DNA from: Gallionella sp.
GTDB taxonomy: Bacteria > Pseudomonadota > Gammaproteobacteria > Burkholderiales > Gallionellaceae
Direction: 5' to 3'
Assembly (NCBI GenBank): GCA_028687575.1
Contig: JAQTZW010000004.1
Span: forward strand, 167,439 to 231,438
DNA length: 64,000 nt
Shown here: piece by piece, positions 46,759-56,168 of the stretch
Position numbering within the stretch: the first letter of the stretch is position 1
How the letters are laid out: each line of letters starts with the position of its first letter
The notes under the pieces: generated by a model
Told to the model about the DNA's origin: nothing
The model's database searches: none
What the model saw: only the letters and a program-made list of their open reading frames with translations
Made by a program: the position numbers and the translations under genes

Positions 46759-47476
46759 TGATGAAGTGCCAGCGCGTAATCGTCTGAAGGAGTTGTTGGG
46801 CGATTGTAATGAGCAATTGCCACTGGTCGTGGTGGGCGAGGCGGGCAATGGGCTAGAGGCACTGGAAAAGCTGGCTGAGACGCCGGTGGATGTGGTGTTG
46901 CTGGATATACGCATGCCACTGATGGATGGTATAGAGCTGGCGCAACACCTTACCAGATTGCCGACGCCGCCCGTGTTTATTTTCACCACGGCCTACGATG
47001 ACTATGCAATCAAGGCGTTCGAGTTGCACGCCATAGACTATCTGCTCAAGCCGATACGATTGGGTCGCCTGTTTGATGCGCTGTCTCGTGCGCGCAACGC
47101 CGTGCCCGTCAAGACCGAAGTGCTGCGAGATTTGTTGCCCGAGGCCCGTAAGCACCTCTCCATCCACGAGCGCGGCAAGATTCACCTGATTCCGGTTGAG
47201 GACGTGCTTTATCTGCGCGCCGAGCTGAAATACGTCACGGTGCGCACTGTCGAGCGCGAATACCTGATCGAGGAATCTCTGACGGCGCTGGAAAAGGAGT
47301 TCGCCCTGCGTTTCGTGCGCATTCACCGTAATTGTCTGGTGGCGAGGGAAGCGATCATCGGTTTCGAGCGGGGTGACGACGAGGGGGAGAGTGGCTGGCA
47401 GGTCAAGCTGCGCGGGCTGGCAGAGCGCTTGCCCATCAGCCGCCGCCAGCAGCAGATCGTCAAGGAGTTCAGCTGA
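46718..47476 (+). CDS. LytTR-family response regulator (AlgR-like)
   Basis: 252 residues from GTG 46718, which has GGGAG at good spacing; an ATG at 46739 (MRVFIVDDEVPARNRL) is the alternative. Receiver domain with D63 in VDVVLLDIRMPLMDG and FTTAYDDYAIKAFELHAIDYLLKP, followed by a LytTR DNA-binding domain (RGKIHLIPVEDVLYLRAELKYVTV ... FVRIHRNCLVA). It pairs with the overlapping kinase. AlgR-type regulators control exopolysaccharide and pili, but no target is shown here. Confidence 0.9.
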   Translation: MSTIELAMRVFIVDDEVPARNRLKELLGDCNEQLPLVVVGEAGNGLEALEKLAETPVDVVLLDIRMPLMDGIELAQHLTRLPTPPVFIFTTAYDDYAIKAFELHAIDYLLKPIRLGRLFDALSRARNAVPVKTEVLRDLLPEARKHLSIHERGKIHLIPVEDVLYLRAELKYVTVRTVEREYLIEESLTALEKEFALRFVRIHRNCLVAREAIIGFERGDDEGESGWQVKLRGLAERLPISRRQQQIVKEFS

Positions 47477-47566
47477 TGCAAGGGCGCAGCTCAGTCGGGT
47501 TGGGCGTATCATGGGGCTCTTGAATTCAGGGTGGGCAATGGTGCCGCGCCCGCTTGGAGGTGTGAT

Positions 47567-48004
47567 ATGAAAAACCATCAATATGTTTCTGCAAGTTTGC
47601 TGGCGCTGTCCGTGCTGATCGGCGGATGCGCAAATCCTGACTCTCGTCCGGTTGCCGTGCAATCCGCGCAGCCAGCGGCCAATTACGGCGTGATCGAGGG
47701 CATTGAGGTCGTGCGTGTCGCCAATGACCAAATCGGCGCAGGCACTGTCATCGGCGGCATCGTCGGCGGCGTACTCGGCCATCAGGTCGGCGGCGGTAGC
47801 GGGCGAGATGTGGCGACTGTGGCCGGCGCGGTCGGTGGCGCAGTGATCGGCCATCAAATCGAAAAGAGCAATAGTCAGCAGGATGCCTACCGCATCCGCG
47901 TCAGGTTGGAAGATGGTAGCGTATTGACCGTCACACAAGCCATCAGCGACTTGCGCGTTGGCGACCGTGTGCGGGTCAACAATAATCAGGTGGTGCGCTA
48001 CTAG
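47567..48004 (+). CDS. Glycine-zipper 2TM outer-membrane lipoprotein (SlyB-like)
   Basis: 145 residues from ATG 47567, with GGAGGTG upstream. Signal peptide with lipobox LIGGC. The middle has two Gly-rich hydrophobic helices (GTVIGGIVGGVLGHQVGGGS; VATVAGAVGGAVIGHQIE), the glycine-zipper 2TM motif, and the end is a small beta domain (RIRVRLEDGSVLTVTQ). It is probably a cell-envelope lipoprotein. Single gene with a possible terminator after it. Confidence 0.88.
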   Translation: MKNHQYVSASLLALSVLIGGCANPDSRPVAVQSAQPAANYGVIEGIEVVRVANDQIGAGTVIGGIVGGVLGHQVGGGSGRDVATVAGAVGGAVIGHQIEKSNSQQDAYRIRVRLEDGSVLTVTQAISDLRVGDRVRVNNNQVVRY

Positions 48005-48040
48005 TCGTAAAGTCCGCCAAGGCGTTGCAACTTGGCGCAG

Positions 48041-48082
48041 TGGAGGGGTGATTGCCGTGATGCGGTGATCGCCTCTTTTCTT
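48041..48082 (+). terminator. Weak terminator after the lipoprotein gene
   Basis: GAGGGGTGATTGC pairs imperfectly with GCGGTGATCGCCTC and is followed by TTTTCTTTT. The stem has mismatches, so efficiency is uncertain. The Pho box starts directly after it. Confidence 0.4.
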
Positions 48083-48116
48083 TTGTCACTTTTCTGTCAC
48101 ACGACATACATACAAT
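48083..48116 (+). promoter_or_regulatory. Pho box and -10 of the CBS-kinase operon
   Basis: Two direct 7-mers TTGTCAC (48083-48089) and CTGTCAC (48094-48100) are separated by TTTT, matching the PhoB box layout 7-4-7 (consensus CTGTCAT, A/T-rich spacer). A -10-like TACAAT (48111-48116) begins ten bases after the second repeat, the spacing seen in PhoB-activated promoters, where the box replaces the -35. Confidence 0.75.
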
Positions 48117-48150
48117 CCCGACTTGTCATCAAGTAGTCTGGGAGTTTGTT

Positions 48151-49488
48151 ATGAACCATGTCGGTCATTCTGGGCAGGGTATCCATGCGCGCGATATCCT
48201 GGCGCTGGTCAATCCTATCAAAGCCATTTCTCCCGAATGTACGGTCGCCGAGGTGGCTGAGCTTTTTCTCGGGGATGAATACGCCAAGTTGCTTTCGTTG
48301 CCAGTCGTCGAGAACGGGCGCCCTATCGGTGCAATCAGCCGCTATCGTTTCATGGATATGTATCTGAAACAGTTCGCCCGCGAACTGTATGGCAAGCGAC
48401 CTATACGCAGCTTCATCAATCCGCGCCCTTTACTGGTCGAGCTCGATAGGCCGCTGGCCGAGGCTGCGCTTCATGTTACCGAGAACATGCAATTTCCGCT
48501 GACTGAGGATTTCATCGTCACGCGCCACGGCAAGTATCTCGGTGTGGGCTTCGTGATGGATCTGCTTAAGGCGATGGAATTGCGCATGCGCGCCAGCGCC
48601 GACGAACTTAGCCATGCCTATACCCAGCTCAAGTCTTCGCAAATGGCACTGGTGCAATCCGAGAAGATGGCATCGCTGGGTCAGATGGTGGCCGGCGTTG
48701 CACATGAGATCAATACGCCGTTGGGTTATGTGCAGAACAATGTGGCGATGGGTCACGAACTGTTCACACAGGTGCGGGAAATGATGGCCGAGTACGAGGC
48801 GCTGGTGGAGGAGTTGATGAGCGTGGATGCTTCTGAGGAACAGATCGCCATCAGAATGGACAGAATTGCAGAGATGCGCGCCGGGTTTGATGCCAGCGAG
48901 ATGTTGGTGGAGATGCAGGCGCTGATGGCGGATTCGCTGTATGGCATAGACCAGATTTCCGAGCTGGTGTTGAACCTGAAGAACTTCTCACGCATGGATG
49001 CGGCAGCAACCGAGGCTGTCAGCCTGAATGATTGCATTGATAGTGCGCTGAATATTGGGCGTAACGTGTTGAAAAACAAGGTTGAAGTTGTTCGCGAGCT
49101 GGGTGAGTTGCCCAAGCTCACTTGCTCACCTTCGCAGCTCAATCAGGTGTTCCTGAATCTGTTCACCAATGCCGCGCAGGCGATGGAAAAGTCCGGTGTG
49201 TTGCGGATCAGGAGTTGGTCGGACGGAGATTCGGTATATGTCAATGTGTCGGATAACGGCAAGGGGATAGCACCGGACATTCTGACGCGCATCTTCGATC
49301 CGTTCTTCACCACCAAGCCGGTCGGCGAGGGCACGGGGTTGGGGCTGGCCATCAGTCACCAGATCATCCAGAAGCATGGCGGCGAGATCACCGTCGAATC
49401 CGTGCTGGGTTCCGGCACAAGTTTTCATATCCGTTTGCCACTGACCGTTGCCGCATCGCCGGCTCGGCAGCAGGCGCAGTACGCATAA
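48151..49488 (+). CDS. Cytosolic CBS-pair sensor histidine kinase
   Basis: 445 residues with no membrane segment. Residues ~10-145 form two CBS-like motifs (ECTVAEVAELFLGDE ... GRPIGAISRYRFMDMYLKQ; RPLAEAALHVTENM ... GKYLGVGFVMDLLKAMELRM), which usually bind adenine nucleotides. A coiled linker leads to the H-box ASLGQMVAGVAHEINTPLGY with H185, then SPSQLNQVFLNLFTNAAQAM and GTGLGLAIS of the ATPase domain. GGGAG lies six bases before the ATG. It probably phosphorylates the dual-receiver protein encoded 17 bases downstream. Confidence 0.88.
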   Translation: MNHVGHSGQGIHARDILALVNPIKAISPECTVAEVAELFLGDEYAKLLSLPVVENGRPIGAISRYRFMDMYLKQFARELYGKRPIRSFINPRPLLVELDRPLAEAALHVTENMQFPLTEDFIVTRHGKYLGVGFVMDLLKAMELRMRASADELSHAYTQLKSSQMALVQSEKMASLGQMVAGVAHEINTPLGYVQNNVAMGHELFTQVREMMAEYEALVEELMSVDASEEQIAIRMDRIAEMRAGFDASEMLVEMQALMADSLYGIDQISELVLNLKNFSRMDAAATEAVSLNDCIDSALNIGRNVLKNKVEVVRELGELPKLTCSPSQLNQVFLNLFTNAAQAMEKSGVLRIRSWSDGDSVYVNVSDNGKGIAPDILTRIFDPFFTTKPVGEGTGLGLAISHQIIQKHGGEITVESVLGSGTSFHIRLPLTVAASPARQQAQYA

Positions 49489-49505
49489 CCAACAGGGGAT
49501 AAGCA

Positions 49506-50420
49506 ATGACCAAACCGACGATTTTGCTGGTGGATGACGAAGAACGCATCCTGCGTTCGTTACGTATGTTGTTCTTTAGCAATTACACCGTGCGCATGAC
49601 GACCGATCCGCACGAGGCGGTGCGTATTCTGCGTGACGAAAAAGTTCACGTCATCATCAGCGATCAGCGTATGCCGGTGATGCTGGGCGCCGAGTTGCTA
49701 CGTCTGGCGCGTGAGGCTTCGCCAGCCACCATGCGCATCCTGCTGACCGGTTATTCAGACATGGATGCTTCAATCGCCAGCGTCAATGAGGGCGAGGTGT
49801 TTCGTTATCTGCTCAAACCCTGGGTAGGCGACGAGGTGAAACAGGTGGTGGCCGATGCAGTCGCTATCGCTGAGGCCAGCTTTGCGGTGCAATCCCATGC
49901 GGTCAAGACACCCAGTGCCGCACGCCAGAAACCTCGCGTGCTGATCATGGATCATGAGGAAACCACCGCCAAGGTGGTACACGAGATACTGGGGGGGCGT
50001 TGCGAGATCGTCTGGGCTGCCGATGCGCAGCACGCTATGGAAGAACTGGCTAAGCAGGATGTTTCAGTGGTGGTGTCCGACTTGATGCTGGGCGACACCA
50101 ATGTTGGCTATATCCTGAAGACTATCAAGCAGTTGAATCCGCAGACGCAATGCATTGTGGTCACTTCGTTCAACGATACCTCGCGCCTGATCGAGTTGAT
50201 CAACCAGGCGCAAATCAGCCGCTATCTGCCCAAACCACTCAGTCGCAACATGCTGGCGCGTTATCTGGAATCTATGTTGGAGCGGTTTCACGTCCTGTCG
50301 GATCAGCCGGTATTGCAAAATCGTCAGAAAGTGGCGGAGATCAGCGATCCGCAGGAAAAACGGCAATCCGGCAACTTTCTTGGGCTGCTTGGACGCCTGC
50401 GTTCACGTATCGCCAATTGA
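49506..50420 (+). CDS. Dual-receiver response regulator without output domain
   Basis: 304 residues with two receiver domains: REC1 (TILLVDDEERILRSLRML, D53 in VIISDQRMPVM, ILLTGYSD, YLLKPW) and REC2 (RVLIMDHEETTAKVV, D192 in VVVSDLMLGD, YLPKPLS). REC1 is of the type found in RpfG-like regulators. The last ~45 residues are not a known output domain, so it may act by protein contact or as a phosphate relay. Confidence 0.85.
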   Translation: MTKPTILLVDDEERILRSLRMLFFSNYTVRMTTDPHEAVRILRDEKVHVIISDQRMPVMLGAELLRLAREASPATMRILLTGYSDMDASIASVNEGEVFRYLLKPWVGDEVKQVVADAVAIAEASFAVQSHAVKTPSAARQKPRVLIMDHEETTAKVVHEILGGRCEIVWAADAQHAMEELAKQDVSVVVSDLMLGDTNVGYILKTIKQLNPQTQCIVVTSFNDTSRLIELINQAQISRYLPKPLSRNMLARYLESMLERFHVLSDQPVLQNRQKVAEISDPQEKRQSGNFLGLLGRLRSRIAN

Positions 50421-50572
50421 TGTTGGGAATGCGTTGTCACGCAGCCGCAATAAAACAGTAATCGTTCGGCAATATTTCCCTGCCATGCTGACGCCATGGG
50501 AAACAGGTCAAAAAATTGTAGGCGTATGGCATTGGGGCGGCTGTGCCGGTTTGCTGTCAAAGGGTGTGCCAG

Positions 50573-51349
50573 TTGAGTGCACAACAGGTTCGTTCCATCT
50601 TTCTGTCGGACATCCACTTGGGAACCAAGGCGTGTCAGGCAGGCCATCTGCTATCGTTTCTCAAGGCGTATACATCAGAAAACTTGTTTCTGCTTGGCGA
50701 TATTGTGGACTTGTGGGCGATGAGCCGTGGCGGTGTGCACTGGTCGGCTGATCAGAACACCTTCGTGCAAAAAATCCTGCGACGCGCCCGTCACGGCGAA
50801 CAGGTTTACTTCATTCCGGGCAACCACGACGAAGCGCTGCGCGAATACGTCGGCACGTCGTTCGGCGATGTGATGGTGATGTCCGAACATGTACACATTG
50901 CCAGTGACGGCAAACGCTATCTGCTGTTACACGGTGACGAGTTCGATCAGGTCACGCTGCATCACAAGTGGGTCGCCATCCTCGGCGACATGTCATACAA
51001 CCTGCTGGTCAATCTGAATATCTATTTGTCCTGGCTGCGGCGCACCCTGAAACGACCTGGATACTGGTCTCTGGCAGGTTATGCCAAACGTAAAATAAAG
51101 ACGGCACTGAACTTCATTTTTGATTTTGAAGATTCGGTGATGCGCCATGCCCGCGAGCGCGGTTTGGACGGCGCAATCTGCGGGCATATCCACTGGCCGC
51201 AAATCAAGCAGATAGACGGGCTGACCTACATCAATTGCGGTGATTGGGTGGATAGTTGCACCGCTATCGTTGAGCATCTGGACGGGCGCATGGAGCTCAT
51301 TCACTGGAACGGACAGGCGGCAGGTGGCGGAATACTGGCAATTAACTGA
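50573..51349 (+). CDS. LpxH/PlcP-like metallophosphoesterase
   Basis: 258 residues. The dinuclear-metal phosphoesterase motifs are complete: IFLSDIHLGT, LLGDIVDLWA, IPGNHDEALREYVGTSFGD, LLHGDEFDQV and CGHIHWP. The long form with REYVGTSF, YWSLAGYAKRKIKTALNFI and NCGDWVDSCTA resembles PlcP, the phospholipase C of phosphate-starvation lipid remodelling, more than short LpxH. No ATG lies near the conserved start; TTG 50573 follows AAGGG by nine bases, and GTG 50543 and 50564 are alternatives. It is nine bases before the glycosyltransferase. Confidence 0.8.
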   Translation: MSAQQVRSIFLSDIHLGTKACQAGHLLSFLKAYTSENLFLLGDIVDLWAMSRGGVHWSADQNTFVQKILRRARHGEQVYFIPGNHDEALREYVGTSFGDVMVMSEHVHIASDGKRYLLLHGDEFDQVTLHHKWVAILGDMSYNLLVNLNIYLSWLRRTLKRPGYWSLAGYAKRKIKTALNFIFDFEDSVMRHARERGLDGAICGHIHWPQIKQIDGLTYINCGDWVDSCTAIVEHLDGRMELIHWNGQAAGGGILAIN

Positions 51350-51357
51350 AAGAAAAT

Positions 51358-52548
51358 ATGACCTTGAAAATTTTATTCATCTCTGACGTCTATTTCCCGC
51401 GCATCAACGGCGTTTCCACTTCGATTGAAACCTTTCGGCGTGAGCTCCGCCAACTCGGTCATACCGTGCACCTGATCGCGCCCGATTACCAAAAGCCCAG
51501 TTCGGACGAGAGCGACATCCTGCGCATTCCCGCACGCAGTGTGCCGCGCGATCCGGAAGACAGGTTCATGCGCTACGGCGAAGTGATGAGGTGCCTCGAC
51601 CAACTGCGCGCCGAGCAATACGACATCATCCATGTGCAGACACCATTCGTGGCCCACTATCTGGGGGTGAAGCTGGCCAAGCTGTTAGGTATTCCCTGCA
51701 TCGAGACGTATCACACCTTCTTCGAAGAATACCTGCACCATTACATTCCGTTCGTACCCAAGTCATTGATGAAGCTGATTGCCAAGCGCTTCTCGCAACA
51801 TCAGGGCAATAGTCTGGATGGCATGGTCGTGCCTTCAAGGCCGATGCTGAATGTGATGAAAACTTATGGTGTCACTACGCCAACCGAAGTCATCGCGACC
51901 GGTATCGAGCCGCACAGCTTTGTGCCGGGGGACGGCGTGGCGTTTCGAGACAAGTACGGCATTGCGCAGCATCGCCCGATGTTGTTGTTTGTCGGGCGGG
52001 TCGCTTTTGAAAAAAACATCGATTTCCTGTTGGATGTGCTGGGCTTGGTCAAGGAAAGTGTGCCCGAAGTGCTGTTCGTGATCGCAGGAGAAGGACCGGC
52101 GCGCAAGCGTTTGGAACATGACGTCAAGACACAGGGGCTGTCGGAGCACGTGAAGTTCATCGGTTATCTGGATAGAAAAACCGAGCTGAACAGTTGCTAT
52201 CGCAGCGCAGACATCTTCATCTTCGCATCTCGTACCGAAACACAGGGGCTGGTGTTACTGGAAGCGATGGCGCAGGGCGTGCCGCTGGTCTCAACCGCCG
52301 AACTGGGCACAATCGATGTATTGCGCGACTGCGAGGGTGTATGGGTTGCCCGCGAGGAACTGGCAGACTTTTCCGAGAAAGTGGTGCGCATGTTGAACGA
52401 TGCAGCAGTGCGCGTGCAAGTGGGCGAGGCGGGTCGTAACTATGCTCACGGCTGGTCGGCCAGCCAACAGGCCGAAAAGATGGCGGCATTCTACCGTTCC
52501 GTAATGGATGCAAAAACAGTCGCCGAGTTCTCGACGGTAGCGCCCTAG
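51358..52548 (+). CDS. GT4 glycosyltransferase (Agt-like, diacylglycerol type)
   Basis: 396 residues. The GT-B fold has N-terminal ILFISDVYFPRINGVSTSI and HVQTPFVAHYLGVKLAKL, and C-terminal LLFVGRVAFEKNIDFLLDVL and the EX7E motif in RTETQGLVLLEAMAQG. Such GT4 enzymes move a sugar from UDP- or GDP-sugar to diacylglycerol or mannosyl lipids. Next to a PlcP-like enzyme it would use the diacylglycerol released from phospholipid to make a phosphorus-free glycolipid (inference). It is followed by the convergent GGDEF-EAL gene. Confidence 0.85.
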   Translation: MTLKILFISDVYFPRINGVSTSIETFRRELRQLGHTVHLIAPDYQKPSSDESDILRIPARSVPRDPEDRFMRYGEVMRCLDQLRAEQYDIIHVQTPFVAHYLGVKLAKLLGIPCIETYHTFFEEYLHHYIPFVPKSLMKLIAKRFSQHQGNSLDGMVVPSRPMLNVMKTYGVTTPTEVIATGIEPHSFVPGDGVAFRDKYGIAQHRPMLLFVGRVAFEKNIDFLLDVLGLVKESVPEVLFVIAGEGPARKRLEHDVKTQGLSEHVKFIGYLDRKTELNSCYRSADIFIFASRTETQGLVLLEAMAQGVPLVSTAELGTIDVLRDCEGVWVAREELADFSEKVVRMLNDAAVRVQVGEAGRNYAHGWSASQQAEKMAAFYRSVMDAKTVAEFSTVAP

Positions 52549-52564
52549 CGGTAGCTCAGAGTCA

Positions 52565-55500
52565 TCATGCCTGGAGGTCTTTCAGCAGGGATTCAAATTG
52601 CTCCAACGCTATCGGCCTGCCAAACAGATAGCCCTGGAAGTGGGTGCAGCCGTGTTGGCGCAGCATCTCCAGTTGTTCCTGGCTTTCCACGCCTTCGGCG
52701 ATGATGTCCAGATTCAGACTTTCCGCCATCGCGATGATGGTGCGCACGATGGCCATGTCGTTGCTGTCCGAGGTGATGTCGCGCACGAACGACTGGTCTA
52801 TCTTGAGCTGGTCCAGCGGCAGGCGTTTCAAGTATTGCAGCGACGAATAGCCTGTGCCGAAATCGTCCAGAGAAAACTGGATGCCGGCATCGTTCAGCGC
52901 GTTCATCCTGGCGATGGTGTCGTTGACGTTTTCCAACAGCAGGCTTTCGGTCAGTTCCAGCTTCAGCCGGCGCGGGTCTGCCGAGTGATGCGCGACTGCC
53001 TGCCGTACCTGGTCTATAAAATCCGGCTGGTTGAACTGCCGGGCGCTGACGTTCACCGCCAGCGTCAGGTCTTTGGTCAGAGGGGAATGCTGCCAGGCGC
53101 TGATCTGTGCGCAGGCGGTTTCCAGCACCCATAGTCCGACTGGCAGGATGAGTCCGGTTTCTTCCAGCAGCGGGATGAATTGAGCGGGGGAGATCATGCC
53201 GCGCACCGGGTGCTGCCAGCGCAGCAGCGCCTCGGCGCCCACGGCGCGGCGCGCGCCATCAACCTGTATCTGGTAATGCAGCCGGAACTGCTGTTCGGTG
53301 ATCGCGCGGCGTAATTCGGCCTCCAGCGATGCGCGTGCGTTGATGCTGTCCTGCATTTTCGGGTCGAAGAAGCGCAAGGTATTGCGTCCTGCCTTCTTGG
53401 ATTGATACATCGCGATGTCGGCCTGCTTCATCAATTCCTCGGCTTCCAGATCGTTGCCGGAAAACAGGGCGATGCCCATGCTGGGGGTGTTGTTGTGCGG
53501 CTGGTTATTAAGCTGGTAGGGGCGGTTGAGTACGGCGAGCAGCTTTTCCCCTATGGTTTCCACCTCGGCGGCAGCCTCGATGGGGGAGGTGCCCAGCGTC
53601 TCCAGCATGATTACGAATTCGTCGCCGCCCATGCGGGCCACCGTATCGCCTTCGCGCACACTGACGTGCAGCCGCTCGGCCACCAGTTGCAGCAGTTGAT
53701 CGCCGGTGTTGTGACCCAGCGTGTCGTTGATGGCCTTGAAGTTGTCCAGATCAATGAACATCAGTGCACATTGCTGGGCGCTACGGCTGCTGCTGCTCAT
53801 CGCCTGTTGCAGCCGGTCCATCAGCAGGCGGCGGTTGGGCAGATTGGTCAGCGGGTCGTAGAATGCCAGTCTGTTGATGGCGGCCTCGGCCATTTTGTTT
53901 TTGCTGATGTCGTTGAAGGTGCCGACATAATTGGTGATGAGGCCTGCGCTGTCATGCACGGCAGTGATGGTCATGTAAGCGGGGTAGATCTCGCCGTTCT
54001 TGCGCCGGTTCCATATTTCCCCTTCCCAACTGCCAGAGTGATGGATGCTGTCCCACATCGCCCGATAATAAGCATCATCATGACGCCCTGATTTGAGCAG
54101 TCTGGGGGTTTTTCCTATCACTTCTTCGGCCAAATAGCCGGTGACGTTGGAGAAAGCCTTGTTGACCCGCAGGATGGTGCTATCGGCATCGGTGATCAGC
54201 ATGCCTTCCTGAGCTTCGAAGGCTGAAGCGGCGATGCGCAGGTCGGCTGATGTCCGCTTCGATTCACTCAGATAGAGCGCAAAACCGGAAGCGCCGATGA
54301 TTAGCATGCTGCCAGTGGTGGCGAGCAGCAGGAATAGCCAGATTTGTTGAGCTTCAAGATCGACAATCTCTTGCAGCGAGCGGGTGGCATGTATCGTGAT
54401 GGCATCTTCCGGCAGTTCCTTGTGGGCGAGCACCATAAGTTTGAGATCACTGCCAATCTGCAGGGCGGCAGGGAAGCGCGCCACTTGCCAGGGCGTGATG
54501 GTCAGCGTGGTGATGGGTGAACTGCCGTATTGCTTGAGAATGTCATCAGTCGTTAGGCGCACAAATCCAGCATCGGGGAGATGGTGGGATTCGAGCGACT
54601 TGTCATAGGCAAGCAGGATCACACCGTTGCTGTCGGTGATGAAGGCGTTGTGCTGGTCTACCCAGTGAGTAAAACGGCTGATATTGCGCTTGACCGCCAC
54701 CACCCCGATCACACGACTTCCTTTCGATACTGCCTGAGAATAGTACAGGCCAGGGATGTGGCTGGTGCGGCCCACGGCATACTGGTGGCCAGGTTGTCCG
54801 CTCATGGCTTGTTTGAAGTATGTCCGGTCAGCGTAATTGCTGCCTACGAAACTGTCTTTCTCTGCTGCGTTGCTGGAGGCGACGCAATCGCCTGCGGCAT
54901 TCATGATGAAAATCTGATCTGTGCCAAGACTGCTGGCGATTACCGACAGTTCTTCGTTGAATTTTGACAGGACTGGATCCTGAGTCCAGCGTAACTTCAG
55001 TTGATCTTCGGGTAATGGGGAGGGTTGAAGATTGGCGCCGAATGGCAGCAGGATGCTCGCCGTGTCGGTGTCGTGTGCCAGCATTTTCGCAATGTTATTG
55101 AAAAGGGCAATGCTTTCCGAAATGTTGTCGGCAACCTGTGTAGCTCTTCTGCTCGCGAGTTGCAACTCGCGCAAATAGACTTCAGAGGCTTCCCGCTTAA
55201 AGTAGTAGTCGGCGCTTAGCCATGAAACGGCAACCCAGCAAGCGATCAGCAGGCTGATCAATCGATAGGGGTGTACCGTGTGTTTGCCGGGTGCGACCGT
55301 CGCTACGACAGTCAGCACCACGATCAGGCTGCTGGCGGCCAGTACGATGGCGGCCAGCAGCGGCGGAGCTATGCCCGGCGATGCAAGCTGCTCAGTGTTG
55401 CGAACGAAATAGGCAGCAGCCATCGCAGTGTAATGCATGCCGGACACGGCCAGTCCCATCACCAGTGCGCCAGCGGGAAGCTGCCATCTGTTCCAGCGGG

Positions 55501-56044
55501 ATAGGCTGGATTGCAGTTGGAATTTTACCTGCAATGCCAGCGAGGCCAGCGCCACTGCAACCAGCAGGGAGAGCAGGAACAGGCTGAGGTCGTAGCGTAT
55601 CAAGCCGTCCAGTCGCATGGCGGACATGCCTGAATAGTGCATCGTGCCGATGCCTATGCCGATTAGCAGGCCGCCTAATGCGAGCCTGCCCCGACTCATC
55701 GTGGGATGACTGATGGTCTGTAGCGCCAGCGCGCTGGCCAGTATGCCGGGTATCGTCGAGATGAACGTCAGGGTGGCATCATAACTGGTCGAACAGGGCA
55801 GGCTGAAAGCCAGCATGCCGATAAAATGCATCGCCCAGATGCCGATGCCCAGGCACAGACTGCCGCCTGCCACCCACAGATGTCGAACTTTGCCCACGGG
55901 TAGGGTTTGAAGGTGGTGCGAGACCAGTAGTGCCGCATAAGACGAGACGACGGCGATGATAAGGGAAAGTACGACTAGCACCGGGTCATAGTGGCCGGTG
56001 TAAAGCAGGCTGTTTGGCGGCGCTGTCGTAATCAGGTCTAGCAT
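52565..56044 (-). CDS. MHYT-sensor PAS-GGDEF-EAL protein
   Basis: 1159 residues. The N-terminal MHYT unit (about 20-250) has several TM helices with motifs WAMHFIGM, GTMHYSGM and SGMHYTAM that may bind copper. A TM then leads to a large external Cache-like sensor (about 280-570, with YADRTYFKQAMSGQPGHQYA), then TM, PAS (about 605-720), GGDEF (intact, ARMGGDEFVIML) and EAL (EALLRW, LELTESLLL, DDFGTGYSSL, intact). Both making and breaking of c-di-GMP are possible. It looks like a single-gene unit. Confidence 0.9.
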   Translation of the reverse strand: MLDLITTAPPNSLLYTGHYDPVLVVLSLIIAVVSSYAALLVSHHLQTLPVGKVRHLWVAGGSLCLGIGIWAMHFIGMLAFSLPCSTSYDATLTFISTIPGILASALALQTISHPTMSRGRLALGGLLIGIGIGTMHYSGMSAMRLDGLIRYDLSLFLLSLLVAVALASLALQVKFQLQSSLSRWNRWQLPAGALVMGLAVSGMHYTAMAAAYFVRNTEQLASPGIAPPLLAAIVLAASSLIVVLTVVATVAPGKHTVHPYRLISLLIACWVAVSWLSADYYFKREASEVYLRELQLASRRATQVADNISESIALFNNIAKMLAHDTDTASILLPFGANLQPSPLPEDQLKLRWTQDPVLSKFNEELSVIASSLGTDQIFIMNAAGDCVASSNAAEKDSFVGSNYADRTYFKQAMSGQPGHQYAVGRTSHIPGLYYSQAVSKGSRVIGVVAVKRNISRFTHWVDQHNAFITDSNGVILLAYDKSLESHHLPDAGFVRLTTDDILKQYGSSPITTLTITPWQVARFPAALQIGSDLKLMVLAHKELPEDAITIHATRSLQEIVDLEAQQIWLFLLLATTGSMLIIGASGFALYLSESKRTSADLRIAASAFEAQEGMLITDADSTILRVNKAFSNVTGYLAEEVIGKTPRLLKSGRHDDAYYRAMWDSIHHSGSWEGEIWNRRKNGEIYPAYMTITAVHDSAGLITNYVGTFNDISKNKMAEAAINRLAFYDPLTNLPNRRLLMDRLQQAMSSSSRSAQQCALMFIDLDNFKAINDTLGHNTGDQLLQLVAERLHVSVREGDTVARMGGDEFVIMLETLGTSPIEAAAEVETIGEKLLAVLNRPYQLNNQPHNNTPSMGIALFSGNDLEAEELMKQADIAMYQSKKAGRNTLRFFDPKMQDSINARASLEAELRRAITEQQFRLHYQIQVDGARRAVGAEALLRWQHPVRGMISPAQFIPLLEETGLILPVGLWVLETACAQISAWQHSPLTKDLTLAVNVSARQFNQPDFIDQVRQAVAHHSADPRRLKLELTESLLLENVNDTIARMNALNDAGIQFSLDDFGTGYSSLQYLKRLPLDQLKIDQSFVRDITSDSNDMAIVRTIIAMAESLNLDIIAEGVESQEQLEMLRQHGCTHFQGYLFGRPIALEQFESLLKDLQA

Positions 56045-56168
56045 GCCTTGGTCATGAGCGAGGGTTGGCCGGGCGTGCCCAGTTCCGTTATGGCGGTGAG
56101 GGCGGCGTTAAGAATGAGGGTGCCTGGCGGTTCCCTCACGCAGTTTTCCGGCAGTTGCAGCTATTATC

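Noticed and set aside
50421..50572. Second Pho box before the PlcP-like gene
   Set aside because: Only single TGTCA-like half-sites without a partner at 11-base spacing.
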